Shown: positions 29,838 through 38,481 of the stretch, one piece after another
Numbering within the stretch: position 1 is the first letter of the stretch
Layout of the letters: the number at the start of each line of letters is the position of its first letter
Assembly (NCBI RefSeq): GCF_009720385.1
Contig: NZ_WARX01000020.1
Span: forward strand, 186,001-250,000
DNA: 64,000 nt
Direction: 5' to 3'
Source: Catellatospora vulcania
Lineage (GTDB): Bacteria; Actinomycetota; Actinomycetes; Mycobacteriales; Micromonosporaceae
Notes under the pieces: model-generated
What the model was told of the DNA's origin: nothing
Seen by the model: only the letters and a program-made list of their open reading frames with translations
Databases searched by the model: none
Translations under genes and position numbers: made by a program

Positions 29838-30635
29838 TCATTCGTCGCGGCGCGGTTGGGCGGTGCGGATGAAGTCGGCGAGTTTGGGGCCGTGTTCGAC
29901 GCGGGCGCGGGTGGGGTCGGCGGCTATGCGGCGGGTCAGGTGGCGGATGCCCTCGGGGGCGTTGCCGGCGACCATGAGGAGGTTGCCGGTGCCTCGGCCG
30001 CGGAGCAGGGCGGCGTCGGCGACCACGGCGACCTGGGGGAAGACCTCACGCAGGGTGGCGGCCTGGCGGCGGGCCACGGCCAGCGGGGCGACGTCCATGA
30101 TGTTGGCCAGGTACCAGCCGCCGGGGCGCAGGACGCGGTGCGCGGCCTGGGCGAACTCGACGGTGCTGACGTGCGGCGGGACCTTCGAGCCGGTGAAGAT
30201 GTCGGCGACGATCACGTCGGCCGATTCCGGATCGGCGGCCTCCAGCGCGGCGCGGGCGTCGGCGACGACGAGTTCGATGTCGTCGTCGTCCAGCGGCAGC
30301 CGGGTGGTGACCAGGTCGGCCAGCGCCCGGTCCAGTTCGACGACGCGCTGGCCGCTGCCGGGGCGCAGCACCGACAGGCAGCGCGGCAGGGTCATCGCTC
30401 CCCCGCCGAGGTGCAGCACGTCCAGCGCGCCGGGCGGGGCCACCGCGTCGATGACGTCGGCGAAGCGCCGGATGTAGTCGAACGCGATCAGCGTCGGGTC
30501 GTTGAGGTTGACGTGCGACTGGGCGGTGCCGTTGAGGCGCAGCAGCCAGGCGTCGGGCAGGTCCGGGTCGGGGATCAGTTCGGCGGTGCCGGTGTCCACC
30601 CGGACGATCAGCGCCCGGTCAGACACGCGTTTCAT
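29838..30635 (-). CDS. Spermidine-synthase-like methyltransferase-fold protein
   Basis: A 265-residue Rossmann-fold protein of the spermidine/spermine synthase superfamily. SHVNLNDPTLIAFDYIRRFADVID and VLHLGGGAMTLPRCLSVLRPGSGQRVVELD form the nucleotide-binding region; DADARAALE- and VIVADIFTGSKVPPH-type segments follow. It may be a polyamine aminopropyltransferase or a SAM methyltransferase; the sequence does not decide. It overlaps the preceding membrane-protein gene by 17 bp, making it part of the trpE operon. Confidence 0.82.
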   Translation of the reverse strand: MKRVSDRALIVRVDTGTAELIPDPDLPDAWLLRLNGTAQSHVNLNDPTLIAFDYIRRFADVIDAVAPPGALDVLHLGGGAMTLPRCLSVLRPGSGQRVVELDRALADLVTTRLPLDDDDIELVVADARAALEAADPESADVIVADIFTGSKVPPHVSTVEFAQAAHRVLRPGGWYLANIMDVAPLAVARRQAATLREVFPQVAVVADAALLRGRGTGNLLMVAGNAPEGIRHLTRRIAADPTRARVEHGPKLADFIRTAQPRRDE

Positions 30636-31005
30636 CGGTGAGGTCCTCGCCCCGGTCGAGCGCGTCCCACAGGTCGCGGGTGTCCTCGGCGCGCGGTGCG
30701 GCCGGGGCGGTGCGCCGGGCGTGGCTGCCCGAGCGCCGCCAGTACCAGACCGCGGCCACCCCGGCGGCGAGCGCGAGCAGCGCGGGACGCACCCACGACA
30801 CCGAACCGCCGGGCATGATCCACAGCACGACCAGCGCCGCGAACACCCCGATCACGATCATGCGGGTACGGCCGGAACGGGCACCCCGAGTCGCGGAAGC
30901 CCCGGCCACCGCGCCGCCGTCGACCGCGGCGTGCCTCGTCGACAGGTCCCTGGCCGAGGCGCCGTCCTCGGCCGCCACGTGGGCCGCCGGGTCGGGCGCG
31001 CTCAT
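30619..31005 (-). CDS. Small membrane protein in the trp region
   Basis: A 128-residue protein with a charged, Ala-rich N-terminal 48 residues, then two hydrophobic spans (about 49-66 MIVIGVFAALVVLWIMPG and 73-87 VRPALLALAAGVAAVWYW) and an acidic tail. It sits between trpE and the spermidine-synthase-like gene with ATGA overlap to trpE. It occupies the place where mycobacteria and streptomycetes have a Trp-associated membrane protein, but it is shorter and I cannot assign it to that family. Confidence 0.8.
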   Translation of the reverse strand: MSAPDPAAHVAAEDGASARDLSTRHAAVDGGAVAGASATRGARSGRTRMIVIGVFAALVVLWIMPGGSVSWVRPALLALAAGVAAVWYWRRSGSHARRTAPAAPRAEDTRDLWDALDRGEDLTDETRV

Positions 31006-32552
31006 CGGGCGGCCTGCAGGGTCTGCGCGGTGGCGATCGCGGCCAGCACGGCCATCGCCTTGTGCTGGGTCTCCAGTTCCTCCAACGCCGGGTCCGAGTC
31101 GGCCACCACCCCGGCCCCGGCTTGCACGTACGCGACGCCGTCGCGCAGCAGCGCGGTGCGGATCGCGATCGCCATGTCCAGGTCGCCGCCGAAGCCGAAG
31201 TAGCCGACCGTGCCGCCGTACAGGCCGCGCCGGGTCGGCTCCAGCTCCTCGATGATCTCCATGGCGCGCACCTTCGGCGCCCCGGACAGCGTGCCCGCCG
31301 GGAACGTGGCGGCCAGCGCGTCCAGCGGCGAGGTGCCCTCGCGCAGCTCGCCGACGACCGTCGAGACGATGTGCATGACGTGGCTGTAGCGCTCGACCAT
31401 GGCGAACTCCGGCACCTCGACGGTGCCCGCGCGCGACACCCGGCCCAGGTCGTTGCGGCCCAGGTCGACGAGCATGACGTGCTCGGAGCGCTCCTTCGGG
31501 TCCGCGATCAGCTCCGCGGCCAGCGCGGCGTCGGCCTCCGGGGACTCGCCCCGCGGCCGGGTGCCGGCGATCGGGTGGAGCAGGGCGCGGCGTACGCCGT
31601 CGTCGCCCTTGGTGATCTTCACGTGGGCCTCGGGGGACGAGCCGACGATGTCGAAGTCGTCGAAGCGCAGCAGGTACATGTACGGGCTGGGGTTGGTGGC
31701 CCGCAGCACCCGGTAGATGTCGAGCGGGTCGGCCTCGGTGCGGGTCTCGAAGCGCTGCGAGACCACGATCTGGAAGCAGTCGCCGGCCCGGATCGCCTCC
31801 TTGGCGACCTCCACCGCCTTGCCGAACTCCCCGGACGGCGTGCGCGACACGAGTTCCGTCGGCCGCACCGCGGTCACCGTCGAGATCATCGGCGGGGTGG
31901 GGCGGGCCAGCGCCGTGGTCATCGCATCGAGCCGGCCGATCGCGTGGTGGTACGCCGCCGCCACCTGCTCGGCGTCGGCGTGCTCGGGCAGCACCGCGTT
32001 GGCGACCACGATCGCCTGGCCCAGGTAGTGGTCCAGCACCACCAGGTCGGTGGCCAGGAACAGGCCCAGCTCCGGCACGTGCAGGTCGTCGTCGGCCAGC
32101 TGCGGCAGCCGCTCGAACCGGCGCACCAGGTCGTACGACAGGAAGCCGACCAGGCCGCCGGTCAGCGGCGGCAGGCCGTCGTCGTCGGTGTCCGGGCCGG
32201 TCAGCGCCTCGACGGTGGCCCGCAGCACGGCGACCGGATCACCGCTGCGCGGCACCCCCTCGGGCGGGCTGCCCAGCCAGCGGGCCTGCCCGCCGCGCTC
32301 GGTCAGCGTCGCCAGGCTGCGCACCCCGATGAAGGAGTACCGCGACCAGGCCGTGCCCGCCGCCCCGGCGCCCTGCTCGGCGGACTCCAGCAGGAACGTC
32401 CCCGGCCCGCCGGCCACCTTGCGGTACACGCCCACCGGCGTCTCGGCGTCGGCCAGCAACCGGCGGACCACCGGCACCACCCGGCGTCCGGCCGCGCGGG
32501 CCCGGAACCCGGCCAGGTCGGGGCTGACCGCCCCGCTGCTCGCTGTGCTCAT
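31002..32552 (-). CDS. trpE: Anthranilate synthase component I
   Basis: A 516-residue chorismate-utilising enzyme; with TrpG it makes anthranilate from chorismate and glutamine. The N-terminal region has TPVGVYRKVAGGPGTFLLESAEQG, including the Leu-Glu-Ser of the tryptophan feedback site. The catalytic domain carries FQIVVSQRFETRTEADPLDIYR, YMYLLRFDDFDIVGSSPEAHVK, HPIAGTRPRGESPEAD, DLGRNDLGRVSRAGTVEV and FPAGTLSGAPKVRAMEIIEELEP. No trpG is nearby. ATG at 32552 overlaps the stop of a 22-codon mini-ORF. Confidence 0.96.
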   Translation of the reverse strand: MSTASSGAVSPDLAGFRARAAGRRVVPVVRRLLADAETPVGVYRKVAGGPGTFLLESAEQGAGAAGTAWSRYSFIGVRSLATLTERGGQARWLGSPPEGVPRSGDPVAVLRATVEALTGPDTDDDGLPPLTGGLVGFLSYDLVRRFERLPQLADDDLHVPELGLFLATDLVVLDHYLGQAIVVANAVLPEHADAEQVAAAYHHAIGRLDAMTTALARPTPPMISTVTAVRPTELVSRTPSGEFGKAVEVAKEAIRAGDCFQIVVSQRFETRTEADPLDIYRVLRATNPSPYMYLLRFDDFDIVGSSPEAHVKITKGDDGVRRALLHPIAGTRPRGESPEADAALAAELIADPKERSEHVMLVDLGRNDLGRVSRAGTVEVPEFAMVERYSHVMHIVSTVVGELREGTSPLDALAATFPAGTLSGAPKVRAMEIIEELEPTRRGLYGGTVGYFGFGGDLDMAIAIRTALLRDGVAYVQAGAGVVADSDPALEELETQHKAMAVLAAIATAQTLQAAR

Positions 32553-32617
32553 GCCCCCACCTCGCTGCGCTCGCCGACGGCGCGGACCGCCCTGCCGTCC
32601 ATGGTCCACCTCTTCAT
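32549..32617 (-). CDS. 22-codon mini-ORF bridging hisI and trpE
   Basis: Its ATG overlaps the hisI stop (ATGA) and its TGA overlaps the trpE ATG, filling the gap exactly. The peptide begins MKRWTMDGR and ends [10 protein letters not shown], with GERSE from the same GAGCGCAGCGAG repeat seen at 27379 and 40374. It contains one Trp, not a Trp run, so it is not a classical attenuator leader. Confidence 0.45.
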   Translation of the reverse strand: MKRWTMDGRAVRAVGERSEVGA

Positions 32618-33012
32618 CGGTGCGACTCCTCGAGGACCTCACCGGTGGCGACCGGCAGCTCGTCGGTGAAGCAGGTGCGGGTGCCGGTGTGGCAGGCCGG
32701 GCCGACCTGGTCCACGCTCACCAGCAGCGCGTCGCCGTCGCAGTCCAGCGCCACGGACTTGACGAACTGGTGGTGGCCGGACGTCGCGCCCTTCACCCAG
32801 TACTCCCCGCGGCTGCGCGACCAGTAGGTGGCCCGGCCGGTGGACAGCGTGCGGCGCAGCGCCTCGTCGTCCATCCAGGCCAGCATCAGCACCTCACCGG
32901 TGTCGTACTGGCGCACCACGGCCGCGACGAGCCCGTCGCGGTCGTGCTTGAGGCGGGTGGCGATCCGCGGATCCAGCTGCTCGGTCCCTGACACAGCCGA
33001 ATTCTCCCTCAC
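32614..33012 (-). CDS. hisI: Phosphoribosyl-AMP cyclohydrolase
   Basis: A 132-residue zinc enzyme that opens the adenine ring of PR-AMP in histidine synthesis. Signature segments are [55 protein letters not shown], and [15 protein letters not shown], with the metal-binding Cys residues. Homologues often begin nearer the GTG at 32994 (SGTEQLDP), which is an alternative start. It heads the trpE unit and is coupled to it through a mini-ORF. Confidence 0.94.
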   Translation of the reverse strand: MRENSAVSGTEQLDPRIATRLKHDRDGLVAAVVRQYDTGEVLMLAWMDDEALRRTLSTGRATYWSRSRGEYWVKGATSGHHQFVKSVALDCDGDALLVSVDQVGPACHTGTRTCFTDELPVATGEVLEESHR

Positions 33013-33077
33013 CGCCGAGCACCCCGCCGCGCCGGTGCGGCCGAAGTCTCACCTGGGGCCCCGCTCCGCCGCCCACC

Positions 33078-33158
33078 CAAGATCGTCCGAGTTGCCTGGC
33101 ACTCGTGCGTATCTCGAGACGGCATACCCGCTACTGCCAGGCAAGTCCGATGATCAAG
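33078..33158. repeat. Interspersed palindromic element E1
   Basis: Imperfect inverted arms (left AAGATCGTCCGAGTTGCCTG, right arm complementary at about four of five bases) around a loop containing GTGCGTATCT. It is related to E2 at 48436. It lies between the divergent hisI and acidic-protein genes. Confidence 0.7.
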
Positions 33159-33284
33159 GTGGTCCCGGTCACAGTTATGGACGCTGGTATGACGCGAGAA
33201 CGGGCAGCCCGGCGGTAACTTGACGGGCATCTGCGCGCAGCGCCCGCGGGCGCTCTCCCCCACCGCGAGAGCCGAGGAATTCGC

Positions 33285-34958
33285 ATGACCAACCCCCACT
33301 TCGCGCCGCTCCCGGCGCACATCCCCACCTTCATTCCACCGGCGCGGCAGCCGGCCCCCGAGGCCGAGGCCGCCGACGAGCTCGAGCCCACCCTGCAGTT
33401 GAGCCCGCAGGAGCAGGCCGCGCTGCTGGAACACACCAGCGAGCTGCCCACCGTCGCCGCCCCGGAGGCCGCCGAGGCCGCGGACGGCGCAGCGGACCTC
33501 GAGGCCGACCAGGAGTCGCCCGCGGCGCAGGCCGACGCGGACGAGACCGCCGAAGCCGAAGCCGACGACGAGTCGGAAGCGGAAGCCGACGACGAGTCGC
33601 CTGACGCGGAGGCCGACACCGACGCCTCGCCCGAGGGGGAGGCCGCAGAGACGTCCGAGGCCCAGGCCGACGCGTCACCCGACGCCGATGACGACGAGAC
33701 GCCCGGGATGCCCGAAGGGCAGGCCGACGCGGACGAGTCGCCCGAGGCAGAGGCCGAGGCCGACGTCGCCGAGGCGGAGACCGAGGACGAGCCCGAGGCC
33801 CTGGCCGACGAGGCCGAGCCTGAGGCCCGGGCCGACGGGGACGACGCCGAGGTGACGATCGATGTCGACGCGGCGGCCGACCACGACGCGGCCGACGACG
33901 ACACCGCGGCGGAAACCGCCGACGAGTCCCCGGCGGCGCACGCCGACGACGACTCGCCGGAGGCCGGAGACGACGAGGCGATCGACGCTCAGGCCGACGA
34001 CGAGGAGTCCGCGGAGGCGGACCTCGACGCGAGCGCCGAGACCGATGCGGAGGACGCGGTCGACGCGGCGGACCCGGTCGATGCCGTCCAGCTCGAGGCC
34101 GACCATACGGCCGAGGCAGCAGCCGAGGACGTCGAGGAGCCGGAAGCGGAGGCCGACGCGCAGGTGGACGCGGAGGCCGATGCGGAGGTGGAGGTGGACG
34201 CGGAGGCCGATGCGGAGGTGGAGGCGCCGGCCGACACCGACGAGGACGAGACCCCGGACGCGGAGACCGTCGCCGCGGCGGAGGCCGTGGTGGACGCCGA
34301 GGCCGCGGCCGAGGAGGACGGGCCGTACGCCGTGGCGGACGAGGCCGCTGCTGCGGACGACGAGGTCGAGGTCGAGGCGACGGCCGCAGACGAGCCGGAG
34401 GACCCCGAGGCCGACGTGGTCGACGCCGAGATGGAGCCCGTCGGCGAGCCGGCCGAGGAGGTGACGGAGGCAGACGTCGAGGGGGCGTCCGCCGACGACA
34501 CCGCGCCGGTGGCGGCGATCATCGACGCCGCGGCCGAGGACGCGGCGGAGGAGGTGGCGCCGGTCGGGGGGATCGACGCCGCGGCCGACGCCGGGGCAGC
34601 CGACGACGTGGACGACGTGGACGACGAGGAGTTGGACGTGGCGCAGGTGGCGCCGACCGCGACCGCGTTGCGGCCGGGTGACGTGGCCGAGACGCCGATA
34701 GCGGTATGGGAGGCGGAGCAGGCGCAGCGCTTCCGCGACGCCTGGCGTGAGGTGCAGACCCGCTTCGTGGACGAGCCGGAGTCGGCGCTGAACGACGCGC
34801 AGGCGCTGGTCAGCGAGGCGGTGTCGGCTCTGGCCGCGCAGCTGCTGTCCGAGCAGGGCGACCTGGACCCGCGCCAGGGCGCCGCACCGGACACGGAGGC
34901 GATGCGCATCGCGATGCGCGGCTACAAGAACTTCCTCGACCGGGTGCTGGCTCTCTGA
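33285..34958 (+). CDS. Giant acidic low-complexity protein with C-terminal helical domain
   Basis: A 557-residue protein. After a short Pro-rich N-terminus and SPQEQAALLEHTSELP, residues about 55-460 consist almost only of Ala, Asp, Glu and Val with some Ser/Thr/Pro, in irregular repeats such as EADDES and DAEADAEVE; this region must be highly negative and disordered. The last 90 residues form an ordinary helical domain (QRFRDAWREVQTRFVDEPESALNDAQALVSEAVSAL and DTEAMRIAMRGYKNFLDRVL) found at the ends of many actinobacterial proteins of unknown role. GAGGA precedes the ATG. It may chelate cations or act as a polyanionic spacer. Confidence 0.85.
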   Translation: MTNPHFAPLPAHIPTFIPPARQPAPEAEAADELEPTLQLSPQEQAALLEHTSELPTVAAPEAAEAADGAADLEADQESPAAQADADETAEAEADDESEAEADDESPDAEADTDASPEGEAAETSEAQADASPDADDDETPGMPEGQADADESPEAEAEADVAEAETEDEPEALADEAEPEARADGDDAEVTIDVDAAADHDAADDDTAAETADESPAAHADDDSPEAGDDEAIDAQADDEESAEADLDASAETDAEDAVDAADPVDAVQLEADHTAEAAAEDVEEPEAEADAQVDAEADAEVEVDAEADAEVEAPADTDEDETPDAETVAAAEAVVDAEAAAEEDGPYAVADEAAAADDEVEVEATAADEPEDPEADVVDAEMEPVGEPAEEVTEADVEGASADDTAPVAAIIDAAAEDAAEEVAPVGGIDAAADAGAADDVDDVDDEELDVAQVAPTATALRPGDVAETPIAVWEAEQAQRFRDAWREVQTRFVDEPESALNDAQALVSEAVSALAAQLLSEQGDLDPRQGAAPDTEAMRIAMRGYKNFLDRVLAL

Positions 34959-35058
34959 GCTGACCCACGGGTCCCGGGCGCCGTCCAGGCGGCCGCCCGG
35001 GACCCGGATCCGAAATGTAGGCGCATTGCCACGCGCGCATAATTCACCTACCGTTGAG

Positions 35059-35074
35059 TTCAACACGCGTTGAA
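35059..35074. promoter_or_regulatory. Candidate TetR operator upstream of the ABC exporter
   Basis: TTCAAC, 4 bases (ACGC), GTTGAA: a perfect palindrome 18 bp before the exporter ATPase start and 10 bp before its ribosome site, next to further GTTGAGTT/GAATTC half-sites. It is likely bound by the TetR-family regulator encoded after the exporter. Confidence 0.5.
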
Positions 35075-35091
35075 TTCTACGGAGGACACCC

Positions 35092-35853
35092 ATGACATCC
35101 GCGATCGAGGTCGCCGACCTCGTCGTACACCGGGGAGCCAGGCCTGTGCTGCACGGCCTGAGCTGCACCATCCCGGAAGGCAGCGTGACCGGCCTGCTCG
35201 GCCCGTCGGGCAGTGGCAAGACCACGCTGATGCGCGCGATCGTGGGCGTCCAGGTGGTGCGTTCCGGCACGGTCACCGTGCTGGGCCGCCCGGCCGGCGA
35301 CGCGAAGCTGCGCAGCGAGATCGGTTACCTCACGCAGGCCCCCAGCGTGTACGCCGACCTGACGGTGCGCGAGAACGCCCGCTACTTCGCCGCGCTCTAC
35401 GGACTCGGCCAGGCCGAGGCGGATGCCGCGGTCCGTGACGTGGGTCTGGCCGAGGCCGCGTCGCAGCTGGTCGGGAACCTGTCCGGCGGGCAGCGCAGCC
35501 GGGCCTCGCTGGCCTGCGCGATCGTCAGCAAGCCGAAGGTGCTGATCCTGGACGAGCCCACCGTCGGGCAGGACCCGGTGCTGCGCGACGAGCTGTGGGC
35601 GCAGTTCCGCGGGCTCGCCGAGAGCGGCTCGACGCTGGTCGTGTCCAGCCACGTGATGGACGAGGCCAACCGCTGCGACCGGCTGCTGCTTATCCGCGAG
35701 GGTCTGCTGATCGCCGACGACACCCCCGCCGCGGTCAAGGCGTCCGCCGGCACCGAAGACCTCGACCAGGCCTTCCTCACCCTGATCCGGCGCCAGGGGA
35801 CCGGCGTCCCCGCCCCCCGCGCCACCGGCGAAGCGAGCGAGGTCCCGTCATGA
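35092..35853 (+). CDS. ABC transporter ATP-binding protein (drug-exporter type)
   Basis: A 253-residue ATPase. Walker A is GLLGPSGSGKTTLMRAI (about residues 37-53), the Q-loop is YLTQAPSVYADLTVREN, the signature is NLSGGQRSRASLACAI and Walker B is VLILDEPTVGQDPVLRDELW. This is the DrrA/ABC-2 class that exports drugs or lipids. It has GGAGG before the ATG. The stop overlaps the permease ATG as ATGA, and the last codons include GEASEVPS, close to the GERSE repeat of the mini-ORFs. Confidence 0.94.
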   Translation: MTSAIEVADLVVHRGARPVLHGLSCTIPEGSVTGLLGPSGSGKTTLMRAIVGVQVVRSGTVTVLGRPAGDAKLRSEIGYLTQAPSVYADLTVRENARYFAALYGLGQAEADAAVRDVGLAEAASQLVGNLSGGQRSRASLACAIVSKPKVLILDEPTVGQDPVLRDELWAQFRGLAESGSTLVVSSHVMDEANRCDRLLLIREGLLIADDTPAAVKASAGTEDLDQAFLTLIRRQGTGVPAPRATGEASEVPS

Positions 35854-36578
35854 TCCTGCTGCACACCACCGGGCGCATCCTGCGCCAGCTGCGCCACGAC
35901 CGCCGTACCGTGGCGATGCTGGTGGCCGTGCCGACGCTGCTGCTGACGCTGCTCTACTTCATGTACGACAGCCAGCCCGGCGTCTTCGACCACATCGCAC
36001 TGATCATGCTGGGCGTCTTCCCGTTCATCATCATGTTCCTGATCACCAGCATCGCCATGCTCCGCGAGCGCACCACTGGCACGCTGGAGCGCCTGCTCAC
36101 CACCCCGCTGCGCAAGACCGATCTGCTCTTCGGCTACGGCCTCGCGTTCGGCGTGGCCGCGGCGGTGCAGGCCGGCTTCGCCAGCGCGCTGGCCTACCTG
36201 CTGCTCGACCTGGACACCCAGGGCGCCGCCGGGTACGTCGTCATGATCGCGGTGGCGAACGCCGTGCTGGGCATGGCGCTGGGGCTGCTGGCCAGCGCGT
36301 TCGCCAAGACCGAGTTCCAGGCGGTGCAGTTCATGCCGGTGCTCGCGGTGCCGCAGCTGCTGCTGTGCGGGCTGTTCGTGCCGCGGGAGCTGATGGCGGG
36401 CTGGCTGCAGGCGATCAGCGACGTGCTGCCGCTGACCTACGCGGTCGAGGCCCTGCAGGAGGTCGGCGCGTACGCCGAGCCGACCGGCACGATGTGGCGC
36501 GACTTCGCCATCGTCGCCGGCGCGGTGGTGGTGGCGCTGGTCGCCGCGGCGGGCACGCTGCGCCGCCGCACCCCCTGA
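35850..36578 (+). CDS. ABC-2 type transporter permease
   Basis: A 242-residue permease with six membrane spans, partner of the ATPase just upstream. It starts ILLHTTGRILRQLRHDRRTVAML and contains RERTTGTLERLLTTPLRKTDLLFGY, the cytoplasmic loop typical of DrrB/ABC-2 permeases, then FMPVLAVPQLLLCGLFVPRELMAGWLQAISDVLPLTYAVEAL. The ATG at 35850 overlaps the ATPase stop. The substrate is unknown; a TetR regulator follows 110 bp downstream. Confidence 0.94.
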   Translation: MILLHTTGRILRQLRHDRRTVAMLVAVPTLLLTLLYFMYDSQPGVFDHIALIMLGVFPFIIMFLITSIAMLRERTTGTLERLLTTPLRKTDLLFGYGLAFGVAAAVQAGFASALAYLLLDLDTQGAAGYVVMIAVANAVLGMALGLLASAFAKTEFQAVQFMPVLAVPQLLLCGLFVPRELMAGWLQAISDVLPLTYAVEALQEVGAYAEPTGTMWRDFAIVAGAVVVALVAAAGTLRRRTP

Positions 36579-36688
36579 CCGACCCGCCCGGCCACGTCCG
36601 GGAGAATCGTCACCGACGAGCACGGACGTCCCCGGTGTGCCGCCTTCGCGGCGGGCCGGGGACGCGCCGCGTACCGAGGAAGGACCAG

Positions 36689-37354
36689 ATGAAGCGCAGC
36701 CGCTCCGGGCGCCGGCCGGGCAACCCCGACACCCGCGAGGCGATCCTGGCCGCGGCGCGCGAGCTGTTCGCCGAGAAGGGCTTCGACGCCGCCACGATGC
36801 GCGCCATCGCCGCCGCGGCCGAGGTCGACCCGGCCCTGGTGCACCACTACTTCGGCACCAAGGAGCAGCTGTTCGTCGCCACCATGCAGTTCCCGATGGA
36901 CCCCCGGGAGCTGATCGAGCAGGTCGTGGCGGGGGGCAAGGACGAGGCGGGGGTACGCCTGGCGCGGGTCTTCGTGACGATCTGGGACTCGCCGATCGGG
37001 GCGATCGGGGCGTCGCTGGTCCGGTCCGCGATGAGCAACGAGTGGACCATGCGCTTACTGCGCGAGTTCCTGATCACGCAGATCCTGCGCCGGGTGCAGA
37101 CCGAGCTGCGGCTCGACGCGGCCGACGCCCCGCTGCGCGCGTCGCTGGTGGCCAGCCAGATCAGCGGGCTGGCCCTGATGCGGTACATCATGAAGCTCGA
37201 ACCGCTGGCCTCGCTGCCCGCCGACCAGGTGGTCGCCGCGGTCGCCCCGAACCTGCAGCACTACATCACCGGCGACCTCGGCCCGTCGGAGGTCACCGGT
37301 TCCGGTGGGCAGGCCGGTCAGGCCACCGACGCGGCCGGCTCGGCCGCCGCGTAG
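36689..37354 (+). CDS. TetR-family transcriptional regulator
   Basis: A 221-residue repressor. The N-terminal HTH is TREAILAAARELFAEKGFDAATMRAIAAAAEVDPALVHHYFGTKEQLF (about residues 13-60), with a ligand-binding TetR_C domain after it. GAGGAAGGACC precedes ATG 36689. It probably controls the ABC exporter upstream through the palindrome at 35059. One leucine codon is TTA (near 37053), very rare in this DNA; in streptomycetes such codons make translation depend on bldA. Its 3' end overlaps the convergent gene by 37 bp. Confidence 0.92.
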   Translation: MKRSRSGRRPGNPDTREAILAAARELFAEKGFDAATMRAIAAAAEVDPALVHHYFGTKEQLFVATMQFPMDPRELIEQVVAGGKDEAGVRLARVFVTIWDSPIGAIGASLVRSAMSNEWTMRLLREFLITQILRRVQTELRLDAADAPLRASLVASQISGLALMRYIMKLEPLASLPADQVVAAVAPNLQHYITGDLGPSEVTGSGGQAGQATDAAGSAAA

Positions 37355-37779
37355 TCCTCGACGTCGATCTCGGTCAGGTGCCCGGTCGGGCACTCCAGCC
37401 GGACCTCGGCGACGTCCATCCGGTACAGCCGGAAGCCGCGGCCCACGTCGAGCAGGTCGCTGACCGGGTTCACGGCGGCGAACTCCAGCGCGGCGGCGCG
37501 GGCCTCGATGTCCTCCAGCGCCGCGGCCCAGCCCGACACCCACACCCGCGCCCCGCGGGACTCCCCCACGGCGAGCACGACGGCGGTGTCGTCGCCCTCC
37601 CCGTCCCGCGGGCGCAGCGCCTTGTCGAGCTGCCCGCCTTCGCGGCACAGCAGCAGCGGGCGTCCTTCGTGGTCGGTGGCGTGGCGCACCCGGTACGGGC
37701 TGGCGTGGAACGGGACCTGCGCCAAGCCCGGCAGGCGGCCGGCGGTCAGGGAGCGGGCGATCTCGGCGGGGTGCGGCAC
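37318..37779 (-). CDS. Putative haem/iron-related protein (HugZ/DUF2470-like)
   Basis: A 153-residue protein beginning VPHPAEIARSLTAGRLPGLAQV, with split-barrel-like strands (PYRVRHATDHEGRPLLLC, TAVVLAVGE, ARVWVSGWA) and a C-terminal RLYRMDVAEVRLECPTGHLTEIDVEDY segment. The last resembles the DUF2470 part of HugZ-type haem-degrading proteins. Family assignment is tentative, but an iron-box cluster directly upstream supports an iron-regulated role. GTG at 37779 has GGAGG 6 bases upstream. The 3' end overlaps the TetR gene on the other strand by 37 bp. Confidence 0.7.
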   Translation of the reverse strand: MPHPAEIARSLTAGRLPGLAQVPFHASPYRVRHATDHEGRPLLLCREGGQLDKALRPRDGEGDDTAVVLAVGESRGARVWVSGWAAALEDIEARAAALEFAAVNPVSDLLDVGRGFRLYRMDVAEVRLECPTGHLTEIDVEDYAAAEPAASVA

Positions 37780-37796
37780 GGCGGTCCTCCAACATC

Positions 37797-37830
37797 GGTT
37801 AGGCTTACCTTTGTTAGGCGAGCCTAACCT
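37797..37830. promoter_or_regulatory. IdeR/DmdR iron-box cluster
   Basis: On the minus strand AGGTTAGGCTCGCCTAAC is followed by AAGGTAAGCCTAACC. Both fit the actinobacterial DtxR/IdeR consensus (TTAGGTTAGSCTAACCTAA). The site lies 18 bp from the 37779 gene start and about 30 bp from the divergent S4 gene, so iron could repress one or both. Confidence 0.78.
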
Positions 37831-37858
37831 ATGACGTCTGGAAGTTGGAGGCACCCTC

Positions 37859-38467
37859 GTGAACCAAGCGCGGCCCAAGGCGAAGCTGTCCCGGGCTCTC
37901 GGCATCCCGCTGACCCGCAAGTGCGTGAAGTACTTCGAGCGGCGGCCGTTCCCGCCGGGCGTGCACGGGCGGGCCCGCAAGAAGCCCTCCGACTACCAGG
38001 TCCGCCTGCTGGAGAAGCAGCGCCTGCGCCACCAGTACTTCATCAGCGAGACCCAGCTGCGCAACCAGTTCGACAAGGCCGCCCGCAGCTCCGGCAAGAC
38101 CGGCGAGACGCTCCTCATCGCCCTGGAGTGCCGCCTTGACGCGCTGGTCCTGCGCGCCGGCTTCGCCCGCACCATCTACCAGGCCCGCCAAGCCGTCGGC
38201 CACGGCCACATCGCCGTGGACGGCCAGAAGGTGGACCGCCCCTCCTACCGGGTGAAGCCCTGGCAGACCATCACGGTCCGCGAGCGCAGCCGCACCAAGC
38301 CCCCGTTCCAGATCGCCGCCGCCGGCGCCCACCTGGACGGCCCCACCGCCCCATACCTCGAGGTCTCCCTCACCGACCTCCGCGCCACCCTGACCCGCGA
38401 ACCCCTGCGCACCGAGATCCCCGTCATCTGCGACGAGCAGCTGGTAGTCGAGTTCTACTCCCGCTGA
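37859..38467 (+). CDS. rpsD: 30S ribosomal protein S4
   Basis: A 202-residue S4, the primary 16S rRNA-binding protein of the small subunit. [46 protein letters not shown] is followed by the S4 RNA-binding domain [41 protein letters not shown]; it ends [10 protein letters not shown]. It lacks the N-terminal CxxC pairs of zinc-binding S4. It resembles the stand-alone Streptomyces S4, which also begins MNQ. It is not in a ribosomal operon here, so a second copy may exist. GTG at 37859 has TTGGAGG upstream. Confidence 0.93.
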   Translation: MNQARPKAKLSRALGIPLTRKCVKYFERRPFPPGVHGRARKKPSDYQVRLLEKQRLRHQYFISETQLRNQFDKAARSSGKTGETLLIALECRLDALVLRAGFARTIYQARQAVGHGHIAVDGQKVDRPSYRVKPWQTITVRERSRTKPPFQIAAAGAHLDGPTAPYLEVSLTDLRATLTREPLRTEIPVICDEQLVVEFYSR

Positions 38468-38481
38468 CCCACCCCGAACAC

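Noticed and set aside
32549-32617. Classical trp attenuator leader peptide
   Set aside because: Only one Trp codon, no terminator/antiterminator pair, and the ORF runs into the trpE start; it fits the bridging mini-ORF pattern instead.
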